Positions 50,423 through 60,332 are shown, counted from the first letter of the stretch. The stretch: 64,000 nucleotides of DNA from DASUAS01 sp963819475 (GCA_963819475.1 CAWFWE010000004.1:1535812-1599811); one strand, 5' to 3'. The notes: generated by a model from the sequence alone, not told the origin. Made by a program: numbers and translations.

Positions 50423-53271
50423 TGGCGCTCGCGACGGTGGTCACCTGGAACCTGGTGTTCAAGGGCGTCATCGGTGGCCTGATCACGTCGCTCATCGCCA
50501 TGGGCATCGTGCTCGTCTACCGTTCGTCGCGGGTCATCAATTTCGCGGTCGGGAGCATCGGGATCCCCGCCGCGGCGCTGTTCGCGGTGATGGCCGGCGT
50601 GCACGGTTGGCCCTACTGGCCGTCGCTCATCCTCTCGCTGCTACTCGGCACGCTCACCGGCGTGCTGGTCGAGCTGGCGGTGATCCGTCGCCTGTTCAAG
50701 TCACCCCGCGTCATCGTGCTGGTCGCGACCATCGGCGTCGCGCAGCTCTGCGAGGCCATCACATTGGCGCTGCCCGACTACCGCACCGGCTCCTTGCAGT
50801 CACACTTCCCGGTGCCCTTCGAGGGGCAGTGGCAACCGTTCCTCGACATCGATGTGACGGCCAGCCAGCTCCTCGTGCTCATCGTGGTCCCGCTCATCAC
50901 CGTCGGCTTGTGGTGGCTGCTGGGTCACACTGCCTTCGGCGACGCAGTGCGGGCGGCGGCGTCCAACTCCGACCTCGCCCGCATGACCGGCATCAACCCG
51001 AAGATGGTGTCGACGGGAGTCTGGGCGATCGCCGGGTTTCTCGGCACGGTGGCCATCCTGCTCACCGCCACCGACCAAGTTTCGGCCGACCTGGTGCACA
51101 TCGGGCCCGACACGTTGCTGCGAGGCATGGTCGCTGCGCTCATCGGCGGCATGGTGTCGTTCCCCCGCGCGGTCGTCGGCGCGGTCGCCATCGGCATCCT
51201 CGACCGGGTCCTGTTCTTCAACTACACGTCGGAGACCGGACTGGTGCAGTTCGTGCTCTTCATCGTGGTCCTGGTGCTGGTGGCTCGGGTGAGTCGCAAC
51301 GACACCGGCTCGAGCGGGGAGAGCTTCCAGTTCACGCCCCGCATCGCCGCGGTGCCGGCGCGGCTGAAGGACATCTGGTGGGTCAAACGGTTGCCACAGC
51401 TGGTCGCGGTGCTGTCGTTGCTGGCGGCGGTGCTGCTGCCCTTGCTCTCCGACAAGTCGGAGCGGCACCAGACCTGGGCGACGATCATCGCCTTCGCGCT
51501 GTGCGCCATCTCGGTGGTGGTGCTCACCGGATGGGGTGGCCAGCTCTCGCTCGGGCAGATGGCCTTCGCCGGCCTCGGCGCGCTCACCGCCGGGGCGCTC
51601 ATCCGCGGCCTGCAGTTCAACATCGGCTGGCACGACACCCGCTTCCTCGACGGCGGGATCCCGAGCATCTCCTTCCCGTGGGCGTTGATCCTCGGCGCGT
51701 CGTTCGCCAGCCTCGTCGCGGTGATCGTCGGCATCGGGGCCTTGCGCGTCCGCGGCCTGTTGCTGGCCATCAGCACGCTGGCCTTCGCGATCGCGGCGCA
51801 GGCGTACATCTTCAGCCGGCCGATCTTCACCGCCGGCAGCACGACCATCGAGATCCCGCGCGCCGACCTCGGTCCGCTCGAGCTCACCCACCGCAACCGC
51901 GCGTACTACTACTTCGTGCTGTTCGTGCTCGTCCTCGTGCTGGTCCTGGTCGGACACCTGAAGCGGACCGGCATCGGGCGCATGATCGTGGGTGTGCGTG
52001 AGAACGAGATGGCGGCGTCGGCGATGTCGGTGTCGCCGGCACGCGCGAAGTTCATCGCGTTCGCGATGGGCGGGTTCATCGCCGGCCTCGGCGGCGTGCT
52101 GCTCGGCGCGGTGAACCTCACGTTCGCCCCGGCGGAGCGCTACTTCCTGGTCGAGGATTCGTTGCGGCTCATCGCCATCGTGGTGATCGGAGGCCTCGGG
52201 AGCCTGTCGGGTGCGGTGGTGGGCGCGCTGTGGGTGATCGGGCTCCCCGCGTTCTGGCCCGACAACACCCTGGTGCCGCTCTTCACGTCGAGCATCGGCC
52301 TGCTGATCATCCTGCTCTACATCCCCGGCGGCTTCGTGCAGATCGGGTACTACGCACGCGACTCGCTGCTCCGCTGGGTCGACCGGCGCCTCGGGCCGGT
52401 CGACACCACCAAGACGGTCACCGCGCCGCCGCCGTCACTGCACCGCGAGGTGGCGCTCGAGCCGGCGTCGCTCAACGTCGACGGCAGCGTGCTCGCGACC
52501 GATCAGCTGACGGTGCGGTTCGGCGGCCTCACCGCGGTGAACGCGGTCGCGTTCCGGGCGATGCCGGGCGAGGTCATCGGCCTCATCGGCAACAACGGGG
52601 CCGGGAAGTCGACACTGCTGAACGCCATCGGAGGGTACCTGCCGAGCAAGGGCCGCGTGCAGCTGCTCGGGCGTGACGTGAGCCGCAAGAAGGCGCACCA
52701 GCGCGCCCGGCTCGGGCTCGGGCGGACGTTCCAGGCCGCCGCCCTCTACCCCGAGCTCACCGTGCGCGACACCGTCCAGCTGGCGTTGGAGGCGCGCGCG
52801 TCGACGTCCTTCTGGGGCTCGCTCCTCTGGGTGCCGTCGGTGCGACCCGAGCGCAAGAAGTACGTCCAGGCCGGCGAGCTCATCGACTACCTCGGTCTCG
52901 GACGCTACGCCGACCGCTACGTCGCCGAGCTGTCGACCGGGACCCGGCGCATCGTGGAGCTGGCCTGCGTCCTCGCCGTCGCGCCCCGGGTCATCTGCCT
53001 CGACGAGCCCACCGCGGGTGTGGCCCAGCGCGAAGCGGAGGCGTTCGGCCCCCTCATCCTCCGGGTGCAGCAGGAGCTCGACGCCACGCTGGTCGTCGTC
53101 GAACACGACCTGCCTCTCATTCTGTCGATCAGTGACCGGATCTACTGCCTGGAGGCGGGCCAGGTCATCGCCGAGGGGCCGCCGACCGCGATCCGCGACG
53201 ACCCGCGGGTGATCTCCTCGTACCTGGGCACCGACGAGCGGGCCATCCAACGGAGCAACGCGCCGGGGTAG
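50422..53271 (+). CDS. LivH-LivM-LivG triple fusion (branched-chain-type ABC importer)
   Basis: 949 residues. Residues ~1-290: LivH-type permease (VYRSSRVINFAVGSIGIPAA). ~320-650: LivM-type permease (TGWGGQLSLGQMAFAGLGAL; MGGFIAGLGGVLLGAVN). ~690-949: LivG-type ATPase (Walker A LIGNNGAGKSTLLNA, signature ELSTGTRRIVELA, Walker B RVICLDEPTAGVA). With the preceding LivF fusion, the whole translocator is encoded in two polypeptides. The convergent gene at 53279 encodes a matching binding protein. Substrate may be a carboxylate or amino acid rather than leucine. Confidence 0.95.
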   Translation: MALATVVTWNLVFKGVIGGLITSLIAMGIVLVYRSSRVINFAVGSIGIPAAALFAVMAGVHGWPYWPSLILSLLLGTLTGVLVELAVIRRLFKSPRVIVLVATIGVAQLCEAITLALPDYRTGSLQSHFPVPFEGQWQPFLDIDVTASQLLVLIVVPLITVGLWWLLGHTAFGDAVRAAASNSDLARMTGINPKMVSTGVWAIAGFLGTVAILLTATDQVSADLVHIGPDTLLRGMVAALIGGMVSFPRAVVGAVAIGILDRVLFFNYTSETGLVQFVLFIVVLVLVARVSRNDTGSSGESFQFTPRIAAVPARLKDIWWVKRLPQLVAVLSLLAAVLLPLLSDKSERHQTWATIIAFALCAISVVVLTGWGGQLSLGQMAFAGLGALTAGALIRGLQFNIGWHDTRFLDGGIPSISFPWALILGASFASLVAVIVGIGALRVRGLLLAISTLAFAIAAQAYIFSRPIFTAGSTTIEIPRADLGPLELTHRNRAYYYFVLFVLVLVLVLVGHLKRTGIGRMIVGVRENEMAASAMSVSPARAKFIAFAMGGFIAGLGGVLLGAVNLTFAPAERYFLVEDSLRLIAIVVIGGLGSLSGAVVGALWVIGLPAFWPDNTLVPLFTSSIGLLIILLYIPGGFVQIGYYARDSLLRWVDRRLGPVDTTKTVTAPPPSLHREVALEPASLNVDGSVLATDQLTVRFGGLTAVNAVAFRAMPGEVIGLIGNNGAGKSTLLNAIGGYLPSKGRVQLLGRDVSRKKAHQRARLGLGRTFQAAALYPELTVRDTVQLALEARASTSFWGSLLWVPSVRPERKKYVQAGELIDYLGLGRYADRYVAELSTGTRRIVELACVLAVAPRVICLDEPTAGVAQREAEAFGPLILRVQQELDATLVVVEHDLPLILSISDRIYCLEAGQVIAEGPPTAIRDDPRVISSYLGTDERAIQRSNAPG

Positions 53272-53278
53272 CCCTTCG

Positions 53279-54643
53279 TCAACCGGCCTTGGTGCACTTC
53301 CCGCCGCTGGCGTCCTTGACCGGCGTCACCTTCTTCCAGTCCCCGCTCGTGCCGAGGCTGGAGTCGTACGCCACGAGGCGGAAGGTGTCCTCGGCGGCGT
53401 ACTTGCCCTTGCAGAGCGAGGCGAACTTGTCGGGCGGCAGATCGATCTTCCCGAACGAGTCGACCGTCTTCTGCCAGTTCTTCACCGTCAGGTTCGGGCC
53501 GACCTTCTCCGCGATCTCCTTGAACATGAAGAGGTCACCGCACGCGTCGGTCACCGCCTGGTCGGTGTTGATCGACTTGCCGTCGCTCGTCGTCGCCCGC
53601 TCGTCGGGACCGGGCACGGTGGTCCCGGTGGCCTTCTCGTAGATGTCGACGCACTGCTGGAGGATCGGGCTCTTGTTGTTCCACCGCTCGGACTGGGTGA
53701 GCCCGGTGCCGCTGATCATCCCCTCGTACGGGTTCGGGCTGACGCCGGCGTCCTGCTCACCCTTGGCCTGATCCAGCGTGGTGTCGGTGTCGGTGACGAG
53801 CTGCACCTTCGGCATCCCCGCCTTGATCGACTCCGCGAACTGCTTGGCCGAGACGTTGTTGCCGGCGAGGAACACCGTGTCGACGCCCTCGCTCTTCCAC
53901 TTCTCGATGAAGCTGTCGATCTGCGCCTGGGCGGCGGTGGTGTCGGTGCCGGTGATGTTCAGGATCGCGGTCGAACCCGTCTTCGCCTTGGCCTTCTTCA
54001 ACGCCGGCTCGATGACCTCGTTGACCCGGCTCTCGTTGTTCTTGTCGCCCACGACGGCCACCGTCTTGCCCTTGAGACGCCCGGTGCTCGAGAGCAGGCT
54101 CACCACCGCCGCCGCCACGGTCTCCTTGGTGGCGTCGGGCGTGAGCATCAGGCCGCCGGGTGACTCGTCGATCCAGGGCTGATCGAGCTCGTGACCGATG
54201 TGGATGACGTGGTGCTCCTTGCTGAGGCAGAGCTGGCCCTGCCCCGTGAAGTCGATGAACACGCCGAGGACCGCGAACACCTTGTCGTCCTCCGACCAGG
54301 AGGTGCACAGCGACAGCGGGTCGGGCTTCCCACCCGGGATCGGCGGGTACTCCTTGTAGACCGGCACGATCTTGCGACCGTTGATGCCGCCGTTCTGGTT
54401 GATGTAGTCGACGAACACCCGGCTGATCGCCTCGGTGTCACCGAACGTGTAGTCGATGAAGTCCTTGATCGCGCTGAAGTCGAGGATCGCGATCCCCACC
54501 TTGATCGAGTCCTTGGTGACGCCCTGGCTGCTCCCGGAGTCGGCGGCGCGGTTTGTCGCCCCCAACGTGAGTGAGGCGAGCACCAGTACGACAAGGCAGA
54601 GTGACAGCGCCGCGTGGCGACGCGGGTTGCGCGCGATGGCCAT
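53279..54643 (-). CDS. Periplasmic-type substrate-binding protein (LivK-like)
   Basis: 454 residues from the ATG at 54643. Signal peptide: MAIARNPRRHAALSLCLVVLV then LASLTLGATNRAA. Mature part starts GVTKDSIKVGIAILDFSAIKDF and follows the type 1 peri-BP fold (INQNGGINGRKIVPVYKEYPP, VAVVGDKNNESRV, FLAGNNVSAKQFAESIK). No lipobox Cys is obvious near the cleavage site. It most likely feeds the fused transporter that ends 8 bp away on the other strand. A decayed paralogue lies directly upstream. Confidence 0.92.
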   Translation of the reverse strand: MAIARNPRRHAALSLCLVVLVLASLTLGATNRAADSGSSQGVTKDSIKVGIAILDFSAIKDFIDYTFGDTEAISRVFVDYINQNGGINGRKIVPVYKEYPPIPGGKPDPLSLCTSWSEDDKVFAVLGVFIDFTGQGQLCLSKEHHVIHIGHELDQPWIDESPGGLMLTPDATKETVAAAVVSLLSSTGRLKGKTVAVVGDKNNESRVNEVIEPALKKAKAKTGSTAILNITGTDTTAAQAQIDSFIEKWKSEGVDTVFLAGNNVSAKQFAESIKAGMPKVQLVTDTDTTLDQAKGEQDAGVSPNPYEGMISGTGLTQSERWNNKSPILQQCVDIYEKATGTTVPGPDERATTSDGKSINTDQAVTDACGDLFMFKEIAEKVGPNLTVKNWQKTVDSFGKIDLPPDKFASLCKGKYAAEDTFRLVAYDSSLGTSGDWKKVTPVKDASGGKCTKAG

Positions 54644-54737
54644 GGTCCCCCCCGGTTCCTCAGCTGGCGCGACGATACAACGATTGTGACGCCGCCGCCG
54701 GTCACCCGCCACGTGGAGCCTGCGCCGGCCCGCAGCA

Positions 54738-55272
54738 TTAGTTCTCTGACTTCGCCGCCTTGGCGCACTTGCCGTTGCTGGCGTCCTTGATCGCGGTGCC
54801 CTTCTTCCAGTCGCCGTTGTTACCCAGGGCGGAGTCCTGCTTGGCGGAGACGTCGTTCCCCGCGAGGAACACGGTGTCGACGTCCTCGCTCTTCCACTTC
54901 TCGATGAAGCTGTCGAGCTGTGACTGCGCGGCCGTGGCCGAAGACCGCGAACACGTCGTCGTCCTCGGCCCACGAGGTGCACAGGGAGAGCGGGTCGGGC
55001 TTCCCGTACGGGATCGGCGGATACTCCTCGATGTCGGGCACGATCTTGCGCCCGTCGATGCCGCCGTTCTTGTTGATGTTGCCGTCGATCGTGTTGATGA
55101 CCTTCTTCTCGTCGCCGAGGTTGTAGTCGACGAAGTCCTTGATGGCGTCGTAGTCGACGACCGCGAACCCGATCTTGATGGAGTCGGCGGTGACGCCGGG
55201 TCCCAGGTCCTTGTTGTCGGCCGCGCCGGGGGTGCTCGTGGCGGCGCCCAGGGCGCGCGTCGGTCCCGTCAT
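54738..55272 (-). pseudogene. Decayed paralogue of the substrate-binding protein
   Basis: Three blocks align with the 53279-54643 protein. The N-terminal block reads ADSIKIGFAVVDYDAIKDF to CTSWAEDDDVFAVFG. A middle block reads LDSFIEKWKSEDVDTVFLAG up to DVSAKQ in a different frame. The C-terminal block reads GNNGDWKKGTAIKDASNGKC to the stop. About 140 and 200 residues are missing at the two junctions, and the signal peptide is lost. It is a relic of a gene duplication, or less likely an assembly collapse of two near-identical copies. Confidence 0.8.
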
Positions 55273-55305
55273 CTCGGCGTACGGTGTGCGCCGGGAGGGC
55301 GCCCG

Positions 55306-56688
55306 ATGGGACCACGGATCACGATCATCGGTGGGGCCAGCTACCAGTGGACGCCGAAGTTGCTCGTCGACTTCGTCAACACGCCCGCGCTGCACGACGC
55401 GCGTGTGGTGTTGCACGACATCGATCCCGTGGCGCTTCCGCGCATGGTCGACCTCGCGCACCATCTTGCCGAGGTGCGCGGCATCACGCTCACTGCATCC
55501 GGCACCACCGACCGCGGCGCCGCCCTCGACGGCGCCGACTTCGTCGTGGTGAACATCTCCACCGGCGGCTTCGCATCGATGCGCCACGACCTCGAGATCC
55601 CCGAGCGTCATGGGGTGCGTCAGACCGTCGGTGACAGCGTCGGACCGGGCGGCGTGCTCCGGGCGCTGCGCAACATCCCGGTCTTCCTCGATCTCGCGAC
55701 CGACGTCACCGCGCGCTGCCCGGGCGCGTGGTTGCTGAACCTCACCAACCCCATGACGACGATCTGTCGGGCGCTGACCCGCGAGACCTCCCTGAAGACC
55801 GTGGGCCTCTGCCACGAGGTCACGATCACGCAGTTCCTCCTCAGCCTCCTGCTCGACGTCGGCTTCATGGACCTCACGCTCACGGTCGGTGGGGTCAACC
55901 ACCTGCCGTTCGTGACCGCCGTCGACGTCGCCGGTGACGACGGGTTGGAGCTCCTGCGGGCGGTGGTGGGCGACGCGGACGCCCACCGTGACGAGCCCCT
56001 CGCGATGGCGATCCCCGACGGCCTCGACTTCGAGAAGGTGTCGGACGGACCCCACTGGACGAAGGGCGACCTGTTGCGGCACTGGCGGGTCAAGCTCGAG
56101 CTCTTCGAACGCTTCGGGGTGCTGCCGGGTGCAGGCGACCGACACCTTGCCGAGTTCTTCCCCAACTTCCTCACCGAGGAGTCCGGGTGGGGGGCGCGGT
56201 GGGGCGTCGGCCTCACGACCATCGAAGACCGCGAACACGATCAGGAGGCGCACGTGGCCGCGCTCGACGCGATGCTGGCCGGCCGCGAGGTGGAGTCGTT
56301 GCCGTCGGGGGAGATGGTGGCGCCGGTGATCCAGTGCCTGCTCCTCGACCAACCGGGGCGCTTCCCGCTCAACGTGCCCAACGACGGTCAGGTCGCCGAC
56401 CTGCCGCTCGGTGCCACCGTCGAGAGCATGTGCATCGTGAGCGCCAACGGCGTGCGCGGTCGCGACAGCGTCGTGCTGCCGGCACCCCTCGCCGAGTGCC
56501 TGCGCCGCGTGTCGGCCTCGCAGGAGCTCACCGTCGACGCCGCGGTGAGCGGTGACCGTGACGCCGCGTTCGCGGCGATGCTGCTCGACCCGCTCACCAG
56601 CCGGCTCGACTACGACGCCATCGTCGCCATGACCGACGAGATGCTCGACGCCACCGCGGCGTGGCTGCCGCAGTTCTCGAGGTTGTAG
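55306..56688 (+). CDS. Glycoside hydrolase family 4 protein
   Basis: 460 residues starting MGPRITIIGGASYQWTPKLLVDF, an NAD-binding Rossmann motif. GH4 signatures are NPMTTICRAL, VGLCHEVTI (metal-binding Cys-His), and VGGVNHLPFVT (the GxNH segment). GH4 enzymes use NAD+ and Mn2+ in a redox elimination mechanism on alpha- or beta-glycosides. Substrate unknown; it is surrounded by non-sugar genes. The start is ~35 bp from the decayed binding-protein gene on the other strand. Confidence 0.9.
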   Translation: MGPRITIIGGASYQWTPKLLVDFVNTPALHDARVVLHDIDPVALPRMVDLAHHLAEVRGITLTASGTTDRGAALDGADFVVVNISTGGFASMRHDLEIPERHGVRQTVGDSVGPGGVLRALRNIPVFLDLATDVTARCPGAWLLNLTNPMTTICRALTRETSLKTVGLCHEVTITQFLLSLLLDVGFMDLTLTVGGVNHLPFVTAVDVAGDDGLELLRAVVGDADAHRDEPLAMAIPDGLDFEKVSDGPHWTKGDLLRHWRVKLELFERFGVLPGAGDRHLAEFFPNFLTEESGWGARWGVGLTTIEDREHDQEAHVAALDAMLAGREVESLPSGEMVAPVIQCLLLDQPGRFPLNVPNDGQVADLPLGATVESMCIVSANGVRGRDSVVLPAPLAECLRRVSASQELTVDAAVSGDRDAAFAAMLLDPLTSRLDYDAIVAMTDEMLDATAAWLPQFSRL

Positions 56689-56765
56689 GCGCGCGCCACT
56701 GACCGCCGGGTGGGGTCGTCCGCGCCGGTGCGCGAGACTGCCCGCGGCGCGAGCGAAGGGGACGC

Positions 56766-58324
56766 GTGGAGGAGCAGGTGCCGAGGGGGTTCTGGGTCGC
56801 GGCGCGGGAGGAGCCCGCGCGCGTCGCGTTGATCGACGCCGAGGAGCGCGCGTGGACCGCGGGCGAGCTGCTCTCGGGGGCCGACCGCCTCGTGCATGCC
56901 CTGCGAGCGCGTGACGTGCAGCTCCTCGATCCGGTTGCCACCCTGACCCGCAACTCGGCTGAGCTGTTCCAGACGCTGCTCGCGGTGTTCCAGGCGGGCT
57001 GGCAGTACGTGCCGTTGAACACCCACCTCACCGCGGCGGAGGTCGGGTACATCCTCGGTGACTCGGGTGCGGCGGTGCTGGTCGCCGACGCCGAGTTCGG
57101 TGCGGTCGCGCAGGCGGCGGCGGACGCCGCGGGTGTCCCGCCGGCCGGCCGGATCTCGGTCGGTGGGGAGATCCCCGGCTTCACGCCGCTCGACGCACTG
57201 CTCGCCGACCAGCCCGACGCGATGCCCGGGCACCGCGTCGCCGGGCAGTTCCTGCAGTACACCTCGGGCACCACCGGGCGCCCGAAGGCGGTCCAGCGGG
57301 ACCTGCCGCAGTTCGATCCCGAGACCTGGGTCGCGGCGTACAGCGCCAACCTGACCCGCTACGACATCGAGCCCGGGGGCGACGCGGTGCACCTCGTCAC
57401 CTCGCCGATGTACCACCTGTCGCCACTCAACTTCGGGTACTTCTCGTTGCACCTCGAGCACACCGTCGTGCTGATGGAACGGTGGGACGCCGAGCGCGCG
57501 CTGCAGCTCATCGAGCAGTACCGCGTCACCGACGTCGCCATGGTGCCGACGCAGATGCACCGACTCATGGCACTCCCCGAAGCCGTGCGGGCGGAGTACG
57601 ACGTGTCGTCACTGCGCCAATTGATCCACGCGGCGGCGCCGTGCCCGATCGAGCTCAAGCGCCGACTGTTCGAGTGGCTCGGCCCGGTCGTCTACGAGTT
57701 CTACGGCGCCTCGGAGGGCGGCGGGACGCTGGCGAAGCCGGAGGACTGGCTGGCGCACCCGGGCACCGTCGGTCGCCCCTGGGTCGGGGCCGACGTGAAG
57801 GTGCTCGACGACGACGGCAACGAGGTCACGCCCGGCACCGTGGGCACGGTGTACCTGAAGCTCATGGGCGAGTTCGCCTACAAGGGCGACCCCGAGAAGA
57901 CGGCCGCCAACCGCCACGGCGACTACTTCACCGTGGGCGACATGGGTGAGCTCGACGACGAGGGCTTCCTCTACCTCGCGACCGCAAGATCGACATGATC
58001 GTGTCGGGCGGCGTGAACATCTACCCCGTCGAGGTGGAGGCGGCCTTGCTGTCACACCCTGCGGTGGGCGACGCTGCCGTCTTCGGCATCCCGCACGACG
58101 ACTGGGGCGAGGAGGTGAAGGCGGTGGTCGAACCGGCTGCGGGCGCCGCACCGTCGCCCGAGCTCGCCGCCGAGCTGCTCGGCCACTGCGAGGGCGTGCT
58201 CGCCCGGTACAAGCTGCCCCGCAGCGTCGACTTCGTCGACGCGATGCCCCGCGACCCCAACGGCAAGCTCTACAAGCGCACACTCCGCGACCCGTACTGG
58301 GTCGGGCGGGCGCGCGCCATCTGA
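56766..58324 (+). CDS. AMP-forming acyl-CoA synthetase with small frameshifting deletion
   Basis: P-loop YTSGTTGRPKAVQRD, FYGASEGGG and YFTVGDMGELDDEG lie in the first frame. After YLATA the frame changes, and IDMIVSGGVNIYPVEVEAALL continues to the C-terminal lysine region PRDPNGKLYKR. GCGACCGCAAG at 57978-57988 looks like a shortened GCGACCGACCGCAAG: loss of one 4-bp repeat unit restores the reading. Corrected length is about 520 residues. Activates a carboxylic acid to an acyl-CoA; heads an operon with DUF35 and thiolase-like genes. Confidence 0.87.
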
Positions 58325-58345
58325 CTCGGAGAGGAGTCGAGACCC

Positions 58346-58771
58346 ATGGCCCGAGTGCCGATCGAAGAGGGGTACTTCCGCATCCCCGACGATCCCGGCG
58401 CGTCGCCGGTCCTGCTCGGGAGCCGGTGTCCGAGCTGCGGCGAGGTGTTCTTCCCCCGCCGCATGGTCTGTGCCCAGTGCCTGCACGAGGGCACCGACGA
58501 CGTCGACCTCGCGACGCGGGGACGGCTCTGGACCTGGACGTACTGTCACGTGCCGCTGTTCGGGAAGAAGGACGCCGACGTGCCGGGATACGGCGTGGGC
58601 CAGGTCGACCTGCCGGAGGGTCCGCGCATCCAGGCGATCCTGATGGGGGACGCCGCCGACTTCGAGATCGGCATGGAGCTCGAGACCGACCTCGAGACGC
58701 TCCGGACGAACTCCGACGGCGACGAGGTCGTGATCTACCGGTTCCGGCCCCTGGAAGGGAGCGCGCGCTGA
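58346..58771 (+). CDS. DUF35 OB-fold/zinc-ribbon acyl-CoA-binding protein
   Basis: 141 residues. The N-terminal rubredoxin-like zinc ribbon is visible as SRCPSCGEVFFPRRMVCAQC (two CxxC pairs), followed by an OB-fold (GRLWTWTYCHVPLFGKK, VGQVDLPEGPRIQAIL). Such proteins pair with thiolase-like partners; in steroid side-chain catabolism the pair (ChsH2/Ltp2 type) is a retro-aldolase. Its stop overlaps the thiolase-like start, consistent with an obligate complex. Confidence 0.92.
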   Translation: MARVPIEEGYFRIPDDPGASPVLLGSRCPSCGEVFFPRRMVCAQCLHEGTDDVDLATRGRLWTWTYCHVPLFGKKDADVPGYGVGQVDLPEGPRIQAILMGDAADFEIGMELETDLETLRTNSDGDEVVIYRFRPLEGSAR

Positions 58772-59946
58772 TGCGGCACGGTCTGAAGTTCGACGGCGTC
58801 GCGATCGCCGGCATCGGGATGGTCCGCTTCGGGATGCTGCGCGACTACCCGCTCGTGCACATGGCGCGCGACGCCGGGCTGCGCGCACTGCACGACGCCG
58901 GGATGACGCTGGCCGACGTCGACGAGGCGATGGTGGGGTACATCGCGCCGACGTCGATGGTCGGGATCAAGGCGATGAAGGAGCTGGGGCTCACCGGCCT
59001 CCCGGTCACGCACATCGAGAACGCATCGGCGACCGGCCTGGTCGCGTTCCGGGAGGCCGCGTGGGCGGTGTCGTCGGGGCGGGCCGACGTCGCGATGGCG
59101 CTGTGCTTCGACAAGTTCACCGAGATGTCGGGCACCGGTGGGCGCGGCGGCGGTCGCGACGTGATCGACGCGCCGATCCTGCCCGCGTCCTACTTCGCGC
59201 TCTGGGCGCAACGACGGATGCACGAGCGCGGCACCACGCCCGAGCACTTCGCCAAGGTCGCGGCCAAGAACTGGAACTACGGCGCCGCGTGCCCGATGTC
59301 GCACCGCCGACCGGACCACGTGGTCACGCCGGAGGAGGTGCTGGCGTCGCGCATGATCGCGGAGCCCCTCACCGCGATGATGTGCTGCCCGGCCGACGAC
59401 GGTGCCGCGTGCGTGATCCTGGCGCGCGACGACATCGTGCGGCAGCGCCGTCCCGATCGCCCGCTCGTGCGCCCGTTGGCGTCGGCGTTGCAGTCGGAGA
59501 CCTACGCACGCGGGCACACGTTCGTGGGGCCGGTGGTCGGGCCGTCGACGATGACCCGCGACACCGCGCGTGAGTGCTACGACGCGGCCGGCCTCGGGCC
59601 GGAGGACGTGAGCGTCGCGTACTGTCACGACGCGTTCGTGAACGAGGAGATCGAGTACTACGAGCTGCTGGGCTTCTGCGGCGAGGGTGAGGGTGACAAG
59701 TTGGTCGAGGCGGGGGAGACCGGGCCGGGGGGCGGGATCCCGTTCAACACCGACGGTGGGCTCACTGCGCGCGGACACCCGGGCGGGCCCACCGGGCTCG
59801 CCATCGTGCACGAATGCGTGCAGCAGCTGCGGGGCGAGGCCGACGGCCGCCAGATCGACGGCGCGCGCGTCGCGCTCGCGCACCTCGTGGGCGGCGGCAG
59901 CGTCTGCACGGTCAACCTGCTCGGCACCGACGGAAAGGCTGGATGA
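58771..59946 (+). CDS. Thiolase-like protein (SCPx/Ltp2 type), Ser at the nucleophile position
   Basis: 391 residues starting in the TGATG overlap. The usual nucleophile segment reads ENASATGLVAF, with Ser where true thiolases have Cys. Other features persist: HDAFVNEEIEYYELLGF, GIPFNTDGGLTARGHPGGPTGLA. Loss of the Cys plus an adjacent DUF35 gene argues for a retro-aldolase of the Ltp2 kind and not a thiolase. It would release a short acyl-CoA or aldehyde from a hydroxyacyl-CoA. Confidence 0.9.
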   Translation: MRHGLKFDGVAIAGIGMVRFGMLRDYPLVHMARDAGLRALHDAGMTLADVDEAMVGYIAPTSMVGIKAMKELGLTGLPVTHIENASATGLVAFREAAWAVSSGRADVAMALCFDKFTEMSGTGGRGGGRDVIDAPILPASYFALWAQRRMHERGTTPEHFAKVAAKNWNYGAACPMSHRRPDHVVTPEEVLASRMIAEPLTAMMCCPADDGAACVILARDDIVRQRRPDRPLVRPLASALQSETYARGHTFVGPVVGPSTMTRDTARECYDAAGLGPEDVSVAYCHDAFVNEEIEYYELLGFCGEGEGDKLVEAGETGPGGGIPFNTDGGLTARGHPGGPTGLAIVHECVQQLRGEADGRQIDGARVALAHLVGGGSVCTVNLLGTDGKAG

Positions 59947-60332
59947 TGGCGACGAACGACGACCTCCGCGCCGCGGGCAAGGAGATCCAGGGCCAGCTGT
60001 GGCCCGCCACCCGCACCGCACCCGCGGGGCAGTTCCCGGCGGCGCAGCTGGCGCCGGACTTCTTCGACTACGTCCAGCAGACCGCGTTCGGGATGATCTG
60101 GACGCGGCCGGGGCTCCCGACACGCGACCGGTCGATGATCACCGTCGCCATGCTGGCGGCGCTCGGATACCACGACGAGCTGCGCGCCCATCTCGCGGGC
60201 GCGCTCAGCGCCGGGCTGTCACGCGACGAGCTCGTCGAGGTGCTGATGCAGGTCGCGGTCTACGCCGGCGTGCCCGCCGCGGTCAGCGCCCTGCGCGTCG
60301 CCGCCGACGTCCTCGGGACCCCGGACTCCTGA
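59943..60332 (+). CDS. Carboxymuconolactone-decarboxylase-like (AhpD-like) protein
   Basis: 129 residues, overlapping the thiolase-like stop (ATGA). The core RPGLPTRDRSMITVAMLAALG and HLAGALSAGLSRDELVEVLMQVAVYAGVPAA is the CMD fold. No CxxC is present, so it is not an AhpD peroxidase; a decarboxylase or unknown role fits better. Last gene of the operon. Confidence 0.9.
   Translation: MMATNDDLRAAGKEIQGQLWPATRTAPAGQFPAAQLAPDFFDYVQQTAFGMIWTRPGLPTRDRSMITVAMLAALGYHDELRAHLAGALSAGLSRDELVEVLMQVAVYAGVPAAVSALRVAADVLGTPDS

Noticed and set aside
58771..59946. Ordinary acetyl-CoA acetyltransferase
   Set aside because: The nucleophile Cys is replaced by Ser in ENASATG, and the gene is coupled to DUF35, so a true thiolase activity is unlikely.
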